A stretch of DNA of 64,000 bases from Annulohypoxylon bovei var. microspora (Eukaryota; Ascomycota; Sordariomycetes; Xylariales; Hypoxylaceae): assembly GCA_022836615.1 (NCBI GenBank), contig MU405302.1, forward strand, positions 90,716 to 154,715. The letters are read 5' to 3'. The position numbers and the translations under genes are program-made. Under the pieces are notes generated by a model that saw nothing but the letters and a program-made list of their open reading frames with translations, did not search any database and was not told where the DNA came from. Shown here piece by piece: positions 11,566 to 24,400 of this stretch (position 1 is its first letter; each line of letters begins with the position of its first letter).

Positions 11566-12078
11566 ATGTCTATGATGGAAATGGGTCTTGGTTCGTAAAG
11601 ATAAACATTGAATAGAAGCACCCGAACAGAAAATAGAATGCATGAAAATTTGGTCGATATAAGTTCAGAATGCTTAGTACCTAACTAGGTATAACATGTT
11701 TTCAATTTTCGTATGTATTTTAACTAGTATCTTAACCTTTGGTATATGAAATAAAAGCTTTATTCGACTTTGTTGACCGAAGCGATTCTAAGCTGCCAAG
11801 TGTCTCGTCCTATCAAAGTCCTATGTTTCTTTGACCCTAGGTACCTATAACACAACATGATTGTTATCGAATGACTCAAAAAGGAACAAAAGACTTGAAA
11901 AATTCTATTATGAATTACTAGGTACCTACCTAATATTTAAAGAAAACTTTGTATGAAAGAAGTCCGGGAAATATTAAATACCTGACGATGCTGTTAATTA
12001 CCTAGGTAGATTCACTTTTATTTTTCCGTGTCGACGTTCTTATCAACCTGATTTTGAAGGAAAGATTACTAAAGCATC
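11566..12078. other. intergenic, palindrome-rich
   Basis: Spacer between two same-strand genes. It contains at least four copies of the dispersed CCTAGGTA/TAGGTACC palindrome (about 11677, 11838, 11919 and 11999) and no gene. Confidence 0.5.
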
Positions 12079-12639
12079 ATGTCACAAGCACAGAATGAAC
12101 AAGTCATGACGGTAAGTGGTACGGGTATTTTTTTCGGTTGCGGTCATCGCTTCATAGAAGCTACTGAAAGTACGCCAATCCTAAACAAGGAGCTCAGAGA
12201 TCGTCTGCTATGTCCCCTTTGCCATTCGTACAAATGCCTAGTATGTACTGCTACGTTTTCTGGCTGGTTTGATTCATGCGATTCTTGCTACCAATTTTGT
12301 GAGTTCGAGGCTATGGCTGACGAAGTTATCACCAAAGGTATCAACCGAATCAAGCTCGAGCACGGGATTCTCCTAGTTCCTAGCCTTGACAATGAACCAT
12401 CGGAAGTCTTGGATTGGACTGAGTCTCTATCCTTAGGGGTTGGGCATGTAGAATTCACAGAGGAGACAAGCGCTGACGGTGATATTTATGCTAACGAATC
12501 TATGAGATTGGAGCTATCCGAAATTTCAAGGCTTGATAAGCAAGCGGAATCCAACAGGAATCCAACAGAACCCATGAGGATTGAGATGCGAATAGTGGAC
12601 ACTTATATAACACCCCAAAGAGAAAGAGTGGATACTTAG
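12079..12639 (+). CDS. Cys-rich hypothetical protein, probable zinc binder
   Basis: Open frame of 186 residues. The N-terminal half has clustered metal-ligand candidates: FGCGHRF near residue 20, then CPLCHSYKCLVCTATF from about 49, then CDSCYQFCEFE from about 72. Such CxxC-x5-CxxC spacing suggests one or two zinc sites. The C-terminal half is acidic and without predicted domains. I do not recognise the family. A possible splice donor (GTAAGT) occurs at codon 12, but the frame reads through it, so a single exon is the simplest model. It lies downstream of the amidoligase gene and is convergent with the carboxypeptidase gene, ending 80 bp before that gene's stop. Confidence 0.5.
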   Translation: MSQAQNEQVMTVSGTGIFFGCGHRFIEATESTPILNKELRDRLLCPLCHSYKCLVCTATFSGWFDSCDSCYQFCEFEAMADEVITKGINRIKLEHGILLVPSLDNEPSEVLDWTESLSLGVGHVEFTEETSADGDIYANESMRLELSEISRLDKQAESNRNPTEPMRIEMRIVDTYITPQRERVDT

Positions 12640-12719
12640 AACTCGGTTTATTTTCATTGAATCTTTATTGTCCTCTTACAAGGCTGATAGTCATTGAACT
12701 TAATGAAATGTAATACCAC

Positions 12720-14597
12720 TTATTCTAGATCTGCTTGATCCATGTTCCTAATAAAAAGACTATACCATTGAACACCTTTGATATGAGCAGAGACGCTGAG
12801 TTTCTCGTCGACTGTGTGAATCCCCTCGAAGCCTTCGCTTTCAGGGTCCCAACCAGGACCAAAGCGGAAAATGTGATTTGTCAAGTCCCAATAGTACCGT
12901 GTGTCAGTATTTCCTGTTGTAATTCCCGGGGAAATTATAAGCTTTTCGCCATATACAGCTCTAGTTGTCCCTGAGAGCACTCCATACGGAGTCACGCCAT
13001 CAACAGACGTTGGTGTGACTGGTGCGGGTTCTAGCGGCTGATCTGTGCGGAGAGTAATGGACTGTGGAGTCTCTGGTTCGTCATTGAAAGCATGCACTGT
13101 GAGGTTATGCTTTCCAGCAAGTTTCTCGGCCAATTTTGTGAGTTTTTCTTGGACGTCGGATGGGCGTTCACCAACATTAACACGGTGGTTGACAAGTACT
13201 CTGACACGTTCGGGGAGGGCATTGCTCTTGACACCTCCACTAATTACATCAGGTGCCACTTTAATAATAGGAGTTAGCAATTCCTTCCATAGGAAAGAAG
13301 ATTAGAAGTTTAAGCATGTCTCAAGAGTAATAATCCTCCAGTCAGCTCGATTAGAAAATTCTCCCCCTCGAGACAGGTCAAGTGAGAAAAGGAGGGGTAA
13401 GGGGGGCTCTCGATGTTACATACCTGACGTCGTAAAGAGATATTTGACACCATCCCCAACCTTTGCCGCCTCTAGGGCAAGCCTATCCTTCTTAGAGCAA
13501 GTTTGACCACGATGGGACGGAAGCAATTTCTTCATCTTAGATGGGAACTCCGAGCTATGAGCAGCACCGCATTGAAGAAGATTTAGGAATGGATTATCGG
13601 AGTATAATCTTGGTTCGTAGGGATTCGCCTCGATCATCGCAACTAGTTCCGACATGACCCCTATCCCGTTATGAGCCGGGGGGACTGACGAGTGGCCACC
13701 AGGCATGCGGATGATGATTTCGGCGTCGATGTAACCCTTCTCACCGACTCCGGGGAGGGCAAATGTAGAACCCCATAGAGTTGACATACCAGCCCCCTCA
13801 TCCACTATGACCGCTGCGCCATGCTTTCCGTAGCGGCTGATTAATGCTTTAGCGAGATTTCCGGCGCCTTGAGCACCTGAGATTTCTTCATCGAACCCAA
13901 AAGATAAAATCAATGTTCTTGTCGGCTTAAAACCAGCGTCTATAAGCAACTCGACGGCTTCCATGATTCCGACGAGGTTATTCTTACAGTCCGAAGACCC
14001 TCGCCCCCAGATGAAGCGACCGTCGAAAAAGCCGCTATAAGGAGGATGCGTCCATTGCCCGATGGTCGATTCGGCAACAGGCACCACATCTTGGTGAGCC
14101 ATGAAGACAGTAGGCTTTAGTTTCTCATCGGATCCTTGCCAGGTGTACAAAAGGCCATGAGTGTTGACTTTTTCGAGCTTTAAAGTTCCATGGATAAGTG
14201 GGAATGTCTTCTCCAGGTACTCAGCGAAATCAAACATCAAATCCCATCGCTTATCATCCCCCACAGGCCCCAAGTCGTCGTAAGACTCCGATGGAATCTG
14301 AATTGCGCCAGCCATGCGAGATACCGTTTCGTTCAAAAATTTGGGTGAGATGATGTACTTCTCCATCTTGGAAAGCGAGGGATCCTCGCTGGGGAAAAGA
14401 GGCTTAACCTGTGGGCATTGTGCCAAGACTTCCAATTCATCATTCTTCAAGCGGGGAGCAACAAAGGGGTCAAATACTGAAATCTTGAGAAGTAAACAGA
14501 TAGCTGCGACCTGGACTACAGAAATCCATAGCGACCTTGGTGAGGAATTTGAGGCCACATTCTGCGGATGAGGCAGAAGTTGCCCCTTTTCATGCAT
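12720..14597 (-). CDS. cps1: carboxypeptidase S (peptidase M20), vacuolar membrane-anchored
   Basis: Zinc-dependent M20 carboxypeptidase of the yeast Cps1 type, which releases C-terminal residues from peptides in the vacuole. Two exons (13424-14597 and 12720-13258) flank a 165-bp intron (donor GTATGT), giving 570 residues, the family's normal length. A single hydrophobic segment at residues 22-43 is the expected signal anchor. Visible catalytic features are MAHQDVVPV (H168, D170), RGSSDCKNN (bridging D203), FGFDEEISG (E237/E238), VDEGAG and the late TNHIFRFGPG (His ligand). The dimerisation segment PGGHSS is also present. The splice restores the conserved block TTSVAPDVISGGVKSNALPE across the junction, which fixes the intron ends. 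The neighbouring gene on the other strand converges on it. Confidence 0.93.
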
Positions 14598-16356
14598 TTT
14601 CGAATAGGTTTCCGTAACAAAAGAATTCGACGAACTATGGCGAGCTCAAAGGCGAATCGTGGATGAGGTAAACTACGTTGATTGATTAAAGATCTAAGAA
14701 AAGCTTTCTCGAGATCATGTGGGAAGATACTTAAATGCCTCGACCTCACGAGGGTTTGTGATTTGATTCAAAGCCGAGACATCGTCCATTGATGATAAAT
14801 CTCCTTATCAACAGGTAGGTACCTAGTAGCAGTCGTCTACAAGTTGAAATATAATCTTGGAAGTTATCAGCCACTTGTACTATTTTGGTTCTTTACCCCG
14901 CTCTGCCCTGCCCACTACATTGTGATATCTTCGGATATTTCCATAGATTTCGGCGTTAAACGGTTTCAAAAATCGGAGTACGTAGTTAAATCCGTTAACA
15001 AAATCTTCCCATCTTCCCATCTTATCTTCCCAAACGCTAGACAGCCTATGTCATGTGACCGAACCTTCGATTCATCTTAGAACTTAACTAGAACAATCAA
15101 CAACTATTCTGACTTCATAACAATATCTTGTTACATGCTACTAGTGTCAAGCGATGTGCTTGGTGTGTTTATCTTCGTTGTTATGAGATGAACTGAAGGT
15201 TCATTTAAATTTCAAGTTATAGGTACTAGTATTGTCACATGACAGGCCCTTTGGTGTACACTAATATTATTTTATGAAGTCCTTGCCGGAGGAATGAAAA
15301 CAGACTTTAGAAAAAGTGCCCGACGTCGGCGAATGAACACTTGTAACGTAGATACCTATACACTGCACGTGCTCCGAGAATTTGCAACATTCTCTCGGTC
15401 AGAGGTACAATACCTTAGGTATGCCTGATGATGTTGAGCCTCGGTGAAGCACTGCTATAAGTAACTACATGTAGACTAGATAAGGCCCTTTCAACCTCGG
15501 AGGAATATAACAATGAGATACATAACCAATTCGTCAATGGCAATTGTGTAGTTTGGAGTCTTTTGGGAATGATCGACTGTTGCTCGTATGAACTAACCGA
15601 AACGGTGCTCCCACTTAATACTTAACTATAGGTGATCATGGAGCACAATAGGAAGCTTATCCGTTTTATGATATCGTGGGCTCCGTCTACGGTGGAGACG
15701 TTGACACGAAAAATACGGGTTGTTGAATTGCGGCCCGAGGTTGCATATCGTGAATATGAAAGCCGTCCACATCACAAACATATTAGTCATACTATACACT
15801 TAAATATACCCAGGTGGTCGAATTTGATCCGTTCGGTACCTTGCAATGTGATATATCATTAATGCCACGTTCTGCATGGATGTGAATGACAATTGGCCAA
15901 GCACCTTGCCCGCATGTGCGTCACACATCTAGTTAACCCTGCGAATCTTTTTAGAGTATCGGGTGGTATCGCCGTGCACAGACAGGAAAGCCTTACGCAC
16001 TCCATGATTCGTTCGGCCGATGGTGGGTATCAACCCGGCCGGTACTTTAAAAAAGCCCTGCTCTTCTAACGGTAATGCCAAAACGAGTGACAAGCTAACC
16101 TTGCAATATTAGGTAGCTATTTTGAAAACGCGGGACACTTCACATAATGTAAGAAGGTGAGGGGTAAATATTATCGCCATTCTGTAATATTTATTTTATT
16201 TTATTTACCAGGTTTCCGCACCCGTCATGTCATGCATCTCACGTACACTTTGCATTTTCTATTGCATACTTGAGTAAGCTGAAGGTACTGTTACAATTTT
16301 CTTTAAGTGCTTATGTCCCGGCCTGCGAACTGGCGGCACGGTACACTTCTCAATGT
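14598..16356. other. gene-poor region, nothing recognised
   Basis: Upstream DNA of the carboxypeptidase gene and further spacer, with a few CCTAGGTA-type palindromes (for example 14814-14825). Short frames show no family features. Confidence 0.45.
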
Positions 16357-16743
16357 CAGCGCTTGGATTAGGCCAGGCTCAAAACTGGCCTGAATCAGTC
16401 AAGTCAGGTCAGGCCCAGTCAGTTCTTGGTTTTTTATGAACTGATCAGATCAGTTCGTTCCGATTTTCTGACTGACAGGCTATCAGGCCAAAATAATAAT
16501 CCGAACCCATTTTTATACGCGTTTTGATTAGCTATAAACCCCATTTTTACCATCGATTAGTCGTTAATTAGTAATCAAATTCGTTGTCTTATCGATAAGA
16601 TTGTCTTTATTTTGGCCTACTCTTTTTTCGAATTTGATTAGTTTAATCAATTGAACTGGTTGGTTCAGTTCATTACTTCTAATTGGCCAATCAGATCAGT
16701 TCATTGCTTCAAGCCTGACTGGCCTGGCCTGATCCAAACGCTG
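16357..16743. mobile_element. 387-bp inverted-repeat element (MITE-like)
   Basis: The two ends are inverted copies: the left begins CAGCGCTTGGATTAGGCCAG and the reverse complement of the right begins CAGCGTTTGGATCAGGCCAG; 20 of the first 22 bases match. Inside, AACTGATCAGATCAGTTC-like palindromes near each end extend the pairing. There is no ORF, so it must depend on a transposase elsewhere. The CAG/CTG termini recall hAT-type MITEs, but I find no clean 8-bp target duplication, only a weak CAATGT/CAAGTT resemblance. Superfamily is therefore undetermined. Confidence 0.75.
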
Positions 16744-18436
16744 CAAGTTCTCATCAGGTTGTTAGCCAATCATAACGAGCTTAGAGTTGATACTATGCAC
16801 CTTGTTTTAGCCAATTAGATTCGAAGATCTTATAAGTAATATCCGTATAGCTAGAGCTAGACCAACGTCTTGGAAATGATAAGTAATTCCCATTGAAACC
16901 ACAACTTGCGAACTACGTAGATGTTTCTCGGGATCAACCATGCCAAATACATCAGGGCAAAAGCGAGTACCCGCGTCAACCGCGATCTCTAGCTCTAGAA
17001 CATGGATTAGCGAATGCAACGCGTCCATATATGGTTAGTGTTCTAGGCTAATCCCGCTCGTTACGGGGCGGTAAGCGAAATATTACTATAAGTCCTAGAT
17101 AATCATCTCGTTCATCGTGTCCCAAAACGGTCGAATCCTGCCCTGCCTGCATCTCAAGCGTCTGTCTGGTTACGAAAGCGTAATTACTAAGCTAAATTGC
17201 AAGCCAAAAAACCCCACACATGCCAGGATATGTTAGGATATTATGACTTCCATATTCCAGACTCCCACGTGTCTTGGCAGTACACGTCCCACTATAGAGC
17301 TTGGACGGCTCCCTATTAGAATCTTCCGTCAAGCTGGGACGTTATCAAGACCTCTGGTTGATCAATGGGGTGACTTGTACACGCAAAAAGAATACACGTA
17401 TCACGCTAAGAAATTACCAGGGTCGAGATGAAGGAATTTGGGCCGTTGATTTCAGCCTATAGAATAGTTCTCGCCTTGCAGTTCTCCCCACCGCCTTGCA
17501 GGCTGTCCCTATACTAAATCTTGTTAGACTATATTCCTTCCTTTTAACTGCATCGCGATATATGGGAAAACTTTGCAGCTAGTGGCGAGACTTTTAGAGA
17601 AACCCTCGAAGCACCACAACGGAACTTCCCTTCGGTGAAATCTCTCTTTCTCGTGGGTGGTTAGTGTGTTCAAGTTTGGCCGGTTCCATCCTTTATAGTC
17701 TAAGAACAGCTGTCAATGATCTACCACGCCCGCGGTATCCGGTCTAAAGATTAACAAGTAACATATTGTTTGTCTTAATCCGTATCATCATGCCATGGCA
17801 GAGCCACCTAGTATACCAACCAAATGCAAGAGTAGCAGTAGTCTGGTGGAGATGATATCAATTCAGGTAGTGAACATTCGGGAGCCAACGGTACACACCA
17901 GAAAGTAACATTCCCGTGCATATTGCAGATGTTGGATTATACCTACTTGGGTAGGTTTACGCCACGCGAATCACCCCTGCACCCTAAACTCGTGGGGCTA
18001 TTGTGGGAGCTCTAGTTTCTATAAGGAGAAGTTGACCTAATATCCCCAGAACCAAACATCGACGCTAGTCTAGGGCAATGGGTCCTAGGACAGTAAAGAA
18101 GTATGGCAGTACTAACCGCAGTCTTATTAGTATCTCATATGATCTATCATAGTCGGTATTACTGTTGCATGGGGGCGGGGCTCTTATTTTCCCTAAAACG
18201 TTGTCTATAAACATAATAACAAGGCACACTCCACAAACTCGTGTGAAACTTCGAGTTCTCGAAACTTTCCACAATTTTGTAGAAGAGTTTTCCTAGAAAT
18301 CGTCTCGGGGTAGGCATCTAGCTTAGGTCTATCAAGCTTCTTCCTTTGTTTTTTCTCCCTTTTAAGAGTACAACAGAAACCTACTAAGATCTATTATTTC
18401 TCATATTGATGATATTAAGATAAACAGCAAAATAAG
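16744..18436. other. non-coding region upstream of the PKS
   Basis: No gene recognised. The open frames at 16807-17028 (-) and 17243-17431 (+) have no family features. The last 100 bp before the PKS start are pyrimidine-rich (CTTCTTCC, TTTTTTCTCCC), typical of fungal promoters and leaders. Confidence 0.45.
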
Positions 18437-21400
18437 ATGTCTTATAGTGAAGAAGGAGCTATCCTTAAAGCTCTTAGTCAAGATGCCTCGATGCCTATTG
18501 CAATTGTGGGCATCTCGGGCAGGTTCCCCGGAGATGCCACAACCCCGAGCAAACTTTGGGATATGGTCTCCGCGAAGAAGAGCGCACGATCTGATGTTCC
18601 GGAGACTCGGTACAACATAGATGCATTTTACCACCCTAACGCAGATCACCAGGGCAGCACAAGTGTTAGAAGTGGTCATTTTTTGAAAGATGATATCGCG
18701 GCCTTTGATGCCCCTTTCTTTAAGATAACAGCGCAGGAAGCCCATGCCATGGACCCTCAACAAAGAATGGCGCTCGAGCTAGCTTATGAAGCTTTAGAAT
18801 CTGGTAAGCACTTGTATTAACACTGTTATTTAGAAAAAAGAATATACTGACGGTAACTCGTAGCTGGCACTAGAATCGAAGACATCTCGGGGTTAGCAAT
18901 GGGTTGTTACATGGCCTGTTGTGTAAGAGACTATGCTGCAATCCGTGCTATTGACCCAGATGACTATCCGTGAGTACCTCTCCTACTAATATTAGACTTT
19001 GCATTTTATGCTAACGAAAGTCAAGTCGATATGAGGCGAACGGTAGCATGGGTACTGCCATGATTGCCAATAGGATATCTTGGTATTTCGATATTAAGGG
19101 GCCGAGTATCAGTCTGGACACTGCTTGCTCATCATCGCTTGTAGCCCTACATCTAGCTTGCCAAAGCATCCGCACCGGAGAGACTAAAGCGGTAAGTTCT
19201 TGAGGATTTCGCACTCGCATCTACCTAGGTAGGTCGGTAAATTATTACTCTGGGCGCTAACAATATTATAGGCTCTTGTTGGTGCTACAAATTTGATATT
19301 AATGCCACATACATCAAACCACTTAAGTACTCTAAGCTTTTTAAGCCCAGATGGGAAGTCGATGGCGTTCGATCATAGAGCGAATGGCTAGTATGTATCC
19401 CATTATATCTATCTTGCTGATGAAATTCTCTTGTCTCTCTTTTGACACAAGTTAACTAAGACGTTTATAGTTCCCGTGGCGAGGGCGTATCTGTCATAGT
19501 CGTAAAATCCCTAGCTGATGCACTTAGGGATCGCGACGTTATTCGTGCAGTTATCAGGGGTACATCAGTAACCCAAGACGGAAGAACGCCAGGTAAGTCT
19601 GTTTATATTACTTTGATTCGACTTCATCTAATTGTTGAACAGGAATTAATTTACCTTCTTCCGAGGCGCAGGAAGCATTAATTAGAGCAGCTTATACTAA
19701 CGCCGGATTAAGTCCTGCACAAACGGGCTTCTTTGAGGCGCACGGACCCGGTGAGAACCCCTTGAATTAGAGGCCAGAGGAAAACTCACTAATCACCATT
19801 TTTAGGTACACCCGCCGGTGATCCTTTAGAAGCATCTGCCATTGGTGCCGTATTCGGGAAAACTCGAAAACCGAACGATCCATTATACATCGGCTCCGTT
19901 AAGTCCAATATCGGACATCTAGAAGCAGGCGCTGGTATAGCTGGCCTAGTGAAAGCCATATATGCCCTCGAAAAGGCGCAGATTCCTCCAAACATCTGGT
20001 TTGAAAAGGCAAATCCTAAGCTCGACTTGGAAAGATGGGGATTAGCCGTGAGTTGCTATGATTTCGAAATTTGAAACCTCGTGTCATCATAATTGGATCT
20101 AATATCAATTTCTTCCAGGTACCTACCGAGCTCCTTCCATGGCCTACAGATAAGCTGCGGAGGGCTAGCATCAATTCATTTGGATACGGTGGGACTAACG
20201 CTCACTGCATCTTGGATGATGCTTATCACTACCTCCAAGATCGCGGACTTATCGGGCGACATAACACGGCAACGACAGTACCGGGCCGCAGGATTGAGCA
20301 TTCCCCGAGCGTACTTATGTCACCAATAACCGACACTTCGTTCATTAGCTCGGATGGCGGTTCAGAAAATGGTAGTGTAAACGGAAGAGGATCTTCTGTT
20401 TCCGAGTTCACCGACTATGGGGAGAGTCCTGCCACCCCTCAACTTCTGGTCTGGTCCTCACACGAACAGAGCGGGATCAGCAGAACTGCGACGAGCCTCC
20501 AGTCTTATCTAAAAGAACAGCCAAAGTTGCCGGTATACGAGTTAACGTTCTTGAAACGACTAGCATACACCTTATCTAGCCGGCGCAGCAAGCTCTCGTG
20601 GTCATCATTCATCGTAGCATCTAGCGTGGACGAAGCGATAAAAGCTATAGATATTGCGAACAAGCCTTTGCGGCCTACTCAAAATCTTTCTGCAGTTTTT
20701 GTGTTCACGGGTCAAGGCGCCCAGTGGTTTGGAATGGGTCGTGAACTTCGCGCTTACAGGACCTACAACAACAGTTTAATAGAGGCGACAGCTCATCTCA
20801 AGTCGCTAGGATGTGATTGGGACTTGTTGGAAGAGCTGGACGCCTCGGAAACCGAGTCGCGCATCAATGAGCCTCAGATCAGCCAGCCCGCATGCACCGT
20901 AGTCCAAGTCGCGTTAGTCGATCTCCTCAAAGAGTGGAGGATACTCCCGTCCGTTACTGTCGGCCACTCCAGTGGTGAAATAGGTGCGGCCTACGCTAAG
21001 GGCGCTATTTCGCGCCACTCTGCATGGACGATCGCATATCACAGAGGACGCTTATCGGCCGGCTTGTCGACGCCAGGGGCTATGCTCGCAGCCGCACTGG
21101 GCGAGGCCGATGCTCAACATTATATCGACAAGGTGTCTACAAATCCGAAACCTGTCGTTGCATGTATTAACAGCCCTAAGAGCGTCACGATATCTGGTAG
21201 GATAGATGCCATCAACGAGGTCCAGGAATTGATAGGAAGCCAGGCTTGGTGCAGAAAACTTCTCGTTAAGACGGCATACCACAGCCCCTTCATGCAGGAA
21301 CTTGCTAAACCATATCTTGAGTCCCTTGATAGCATTCAGGCAGACGAAAGCACGAGCACAGAAGTTCGCATGTTCTCGTCCGTCACTGGAGAAGAGATCA

Positions 21401-24400
21401 GCGATGAAGCATTGAGGTCGCCCCAGTACTGGGTAGATAACATGGTCTGTCCCGTCAAGTTTGATCATGCAGTGAACGCAATGTTGAACTCTCCAGCACT
21501 CCTCGAGAAATCGATCGTGATGGTAGAGGTTGGACCTCATGGTGCTCTGCAAGGTCCAATCAAACAGATATTGCAAGCACGAGAGGGAAAGAAGCAGGAT
21601 ATCCATGTGCTCGGTCTCTTGACACGAAAACAAGATGCGATCCATACCGCACTCACCGCTGCCGGTTCTCTTCACCAGAGAGGATTTTCAGTTGATGTCA
21701 CCAAGGCTAATCATCTCAATCCTACAGAGGAGCTCCCCACCCACTTGGTAGATATGCCACCGTTTGCGTGGAATCACAACTCGAAGTATTGGTACGAGAC
21801 AGCTCTATCGGCAGCTTACCGAAACCGAAAATTGCCAAGACATGATCTACTTGGTGTGAGAAATGAGTTCTCCAACGATAATGAGCCGAGTTGGCGCAAC
21901 TATCTCCGTCTCTCGGAGATTCCTTGGCTCAGGCATTACACGGTCCAGAACAAGCCAATTCTCTTCTTTTCTGGTGTATTAGCCATGGTGATCGAGGCTG
22001 TCCGCGAGACTTCCGAACCTACCAAAACGATTGAAGCTTTTCAGCTTCGAGACGTTTTCCCAGGGTCGCCTCTTGTTCTAAGCGAAGCCGAGGATAGCCC
22101 CGTCGAGACGAAGTTACAGTTACGTCCTTGGCGGCTGGCTTCCAGATCTTTGACCACATATTGGAAGGAGTTCACTCTGTCCAGCCGTAATCGCGAAGGC
22201 GACTGGACCCAACACAGCACAGGTCTTATTAAGGTTAAATATGCTGCGGAAGAACAATCCTCAAGCTTCATAGATGAAGGTGCCTCGATAGCTGAGAGTT
22301 ATCGTGTACAGTACTCGCATATAGCAGGCTTGGCACTGGAGGATCGTAACACGGCCAAGTTTTATGAGAAGGTAAGCTAAAAATCGGCATCCCTAGACTT
22401 CGCTAACATAGCAATAGTTCACCAAGCTCGGAATGCAATGGGGCCCGATGTATCAAACTTTGATGGATTCACGGGTTGGGGGCACCGCCATCTGCAGCAC
22501 TCTAGAGATCCCTGACACGAAGTCGATCATGCCGAATAATATCGAGTCTCAGCACATTGTTCATCCGGCGATACTCGATGGCGCATTCCAGATGTTAATG
22601 GCATGCGACGGAGTAGCCAAGCCTACAACTCCTAAGTATATTGAGAGGATCCAGATCTCGGCCAAAATTCCCACTCTAGAAGGCACTCGGCTCAAAGGTT
22701 TCGCCGATATTAAGGAAAGGCGTTTCGACGGAACGAACGGCACAGTTGTGATCTCGGACGAGAAGTGGGAAGAGCCTCTAATCGTCTTTGAAGGTCTGAA
22801 GTCGACAGACTTCACTGCCGAGACGGAATCAACCGAGGACGCACAGACTCAGATCGATGCCCTGAAGAAACTAGGGGCCTACCCAACATGGGATATTGAC
22901 GTAGAGAACTCGGCTGATGCTACTATAGAACTTCTCGGCAAGGCATGTGCCGGCGCTCCTCAGATCGAGTACTCGGTAGTATACGATCTCGAATGGGCTG
23001 CTTACATCGTGTGCAAGAGAGCCATCCAGCGTTTTACCATAGAGGATACTGGGAAGATGGCACCGCACTATCAAATCTACTACAACTACATGAAGAGACA
23101 GTGCGAACTTGGTGAGGCAGGAAAGTTGCCCTGCCAGTCTCCCGAATGGGCTTCGGCGAGTGAAAGTGTCGAGAATGATGTCTTGGCCCGAGTCTCTAAA
23201 GCAACTCTTGAAGGAGAGATGATGTGCCGCATCAATGACAATATCTCCAGCATGCTTTTGGGCGAGGTAGAAGCATGGGAGGTGATGAGCCGGGATAACC
23301 TGCTGAATAATATGTACCGCTACGGTCTTTCAGACGAACGCACACCCGCAATCCAGTGCGAGTATATCAAGCGCCTGTCACATAAGAGGCCTCTCCGCAT
23401 CCTCGAGGTCGGTGCCGGTACAGGAAGCGCCACAAGTCGAATCCTCTCCAGCCTCGAGCCAAACGTCGCAGGACGATTGCAGAAGTACACGTATACCGAC
23501 ATCAGTGGTGTCTTCTTCGAGGCAGCCAGCGAGGAGTTCAAGGAATATAGTTCGATGATGGAGTTCAAGGTCTTGGACATCGAGAAGGACCCATCGCAAC
23601 AGGGGCTGGAAGAAGGATCATACGACCTTGTTGTTGCTTTCCAGGTCCTTCATGCGACGTCCTCTATTGGCACGACTTTGGCGAATTGTAGGAAGCTGCT
23701 GAAACCGTATGTAATTCATATCCTATTTAAATTGCTAAAAGAAAGCGCTAACACCGAACTTTTTTAGGGGCGGGCATCTCATCGTTACGGAACTAACAAA
23801 CAAGATTGCGAGACGATCAGTGGTGTTCGGTGTCCTCTCCGGCTGGTGGCTAGGTGAGGATGACGGTCGACAATGGGGCCCAGAACTCTCCGAGGAAGAA
23901 TGGGATACTCGTCTACGTGCGCAAGGATTCGCGGGCGTCGATTGGTGTTTCCGCGATCGAGAGGATGCTGGTCATTCCTCGTCTATCATAGCATCGAACG
24001 TCCCTTACGAGTCTAACGATGAGTTGCCGAGCAAGGTAGTAATCGTTACGTCGTCGATAGAAAGCAGTTCGTCGAAATCTTTGGTGGATCAGCTCTCTAG
24101 TAGACTTGCAGCAAATGGGACGTTCGTTAAGCAGATGTCGCTACTTGATATCACCGACTCTAATCTGACCGCAACTCGTTGCATCGCGACGTTCGAACTC
24201 GAGAAGCCACTGTTGAGCTCGATTACAGCGGATGAATACGATGCTCTAAAGCATATGGTCCTCCATTCCGAAGGCACCCTGTGGCTAACAAAAGGCGGCA
24301 CTTCCATGGATACACGGGAGCCGGAGCTAAACATGATCGCAGGGTTCGCGCGAACAATCCGTGGCGAGGCTCCAGAAGTCAAGTTTACGACATTGGACCT

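Noticed and set aside
21052..21675. 207-codon minus-strand frame inside the PKS AT domain
   Set aside because: Antisense shadow of a conserved AT exon.
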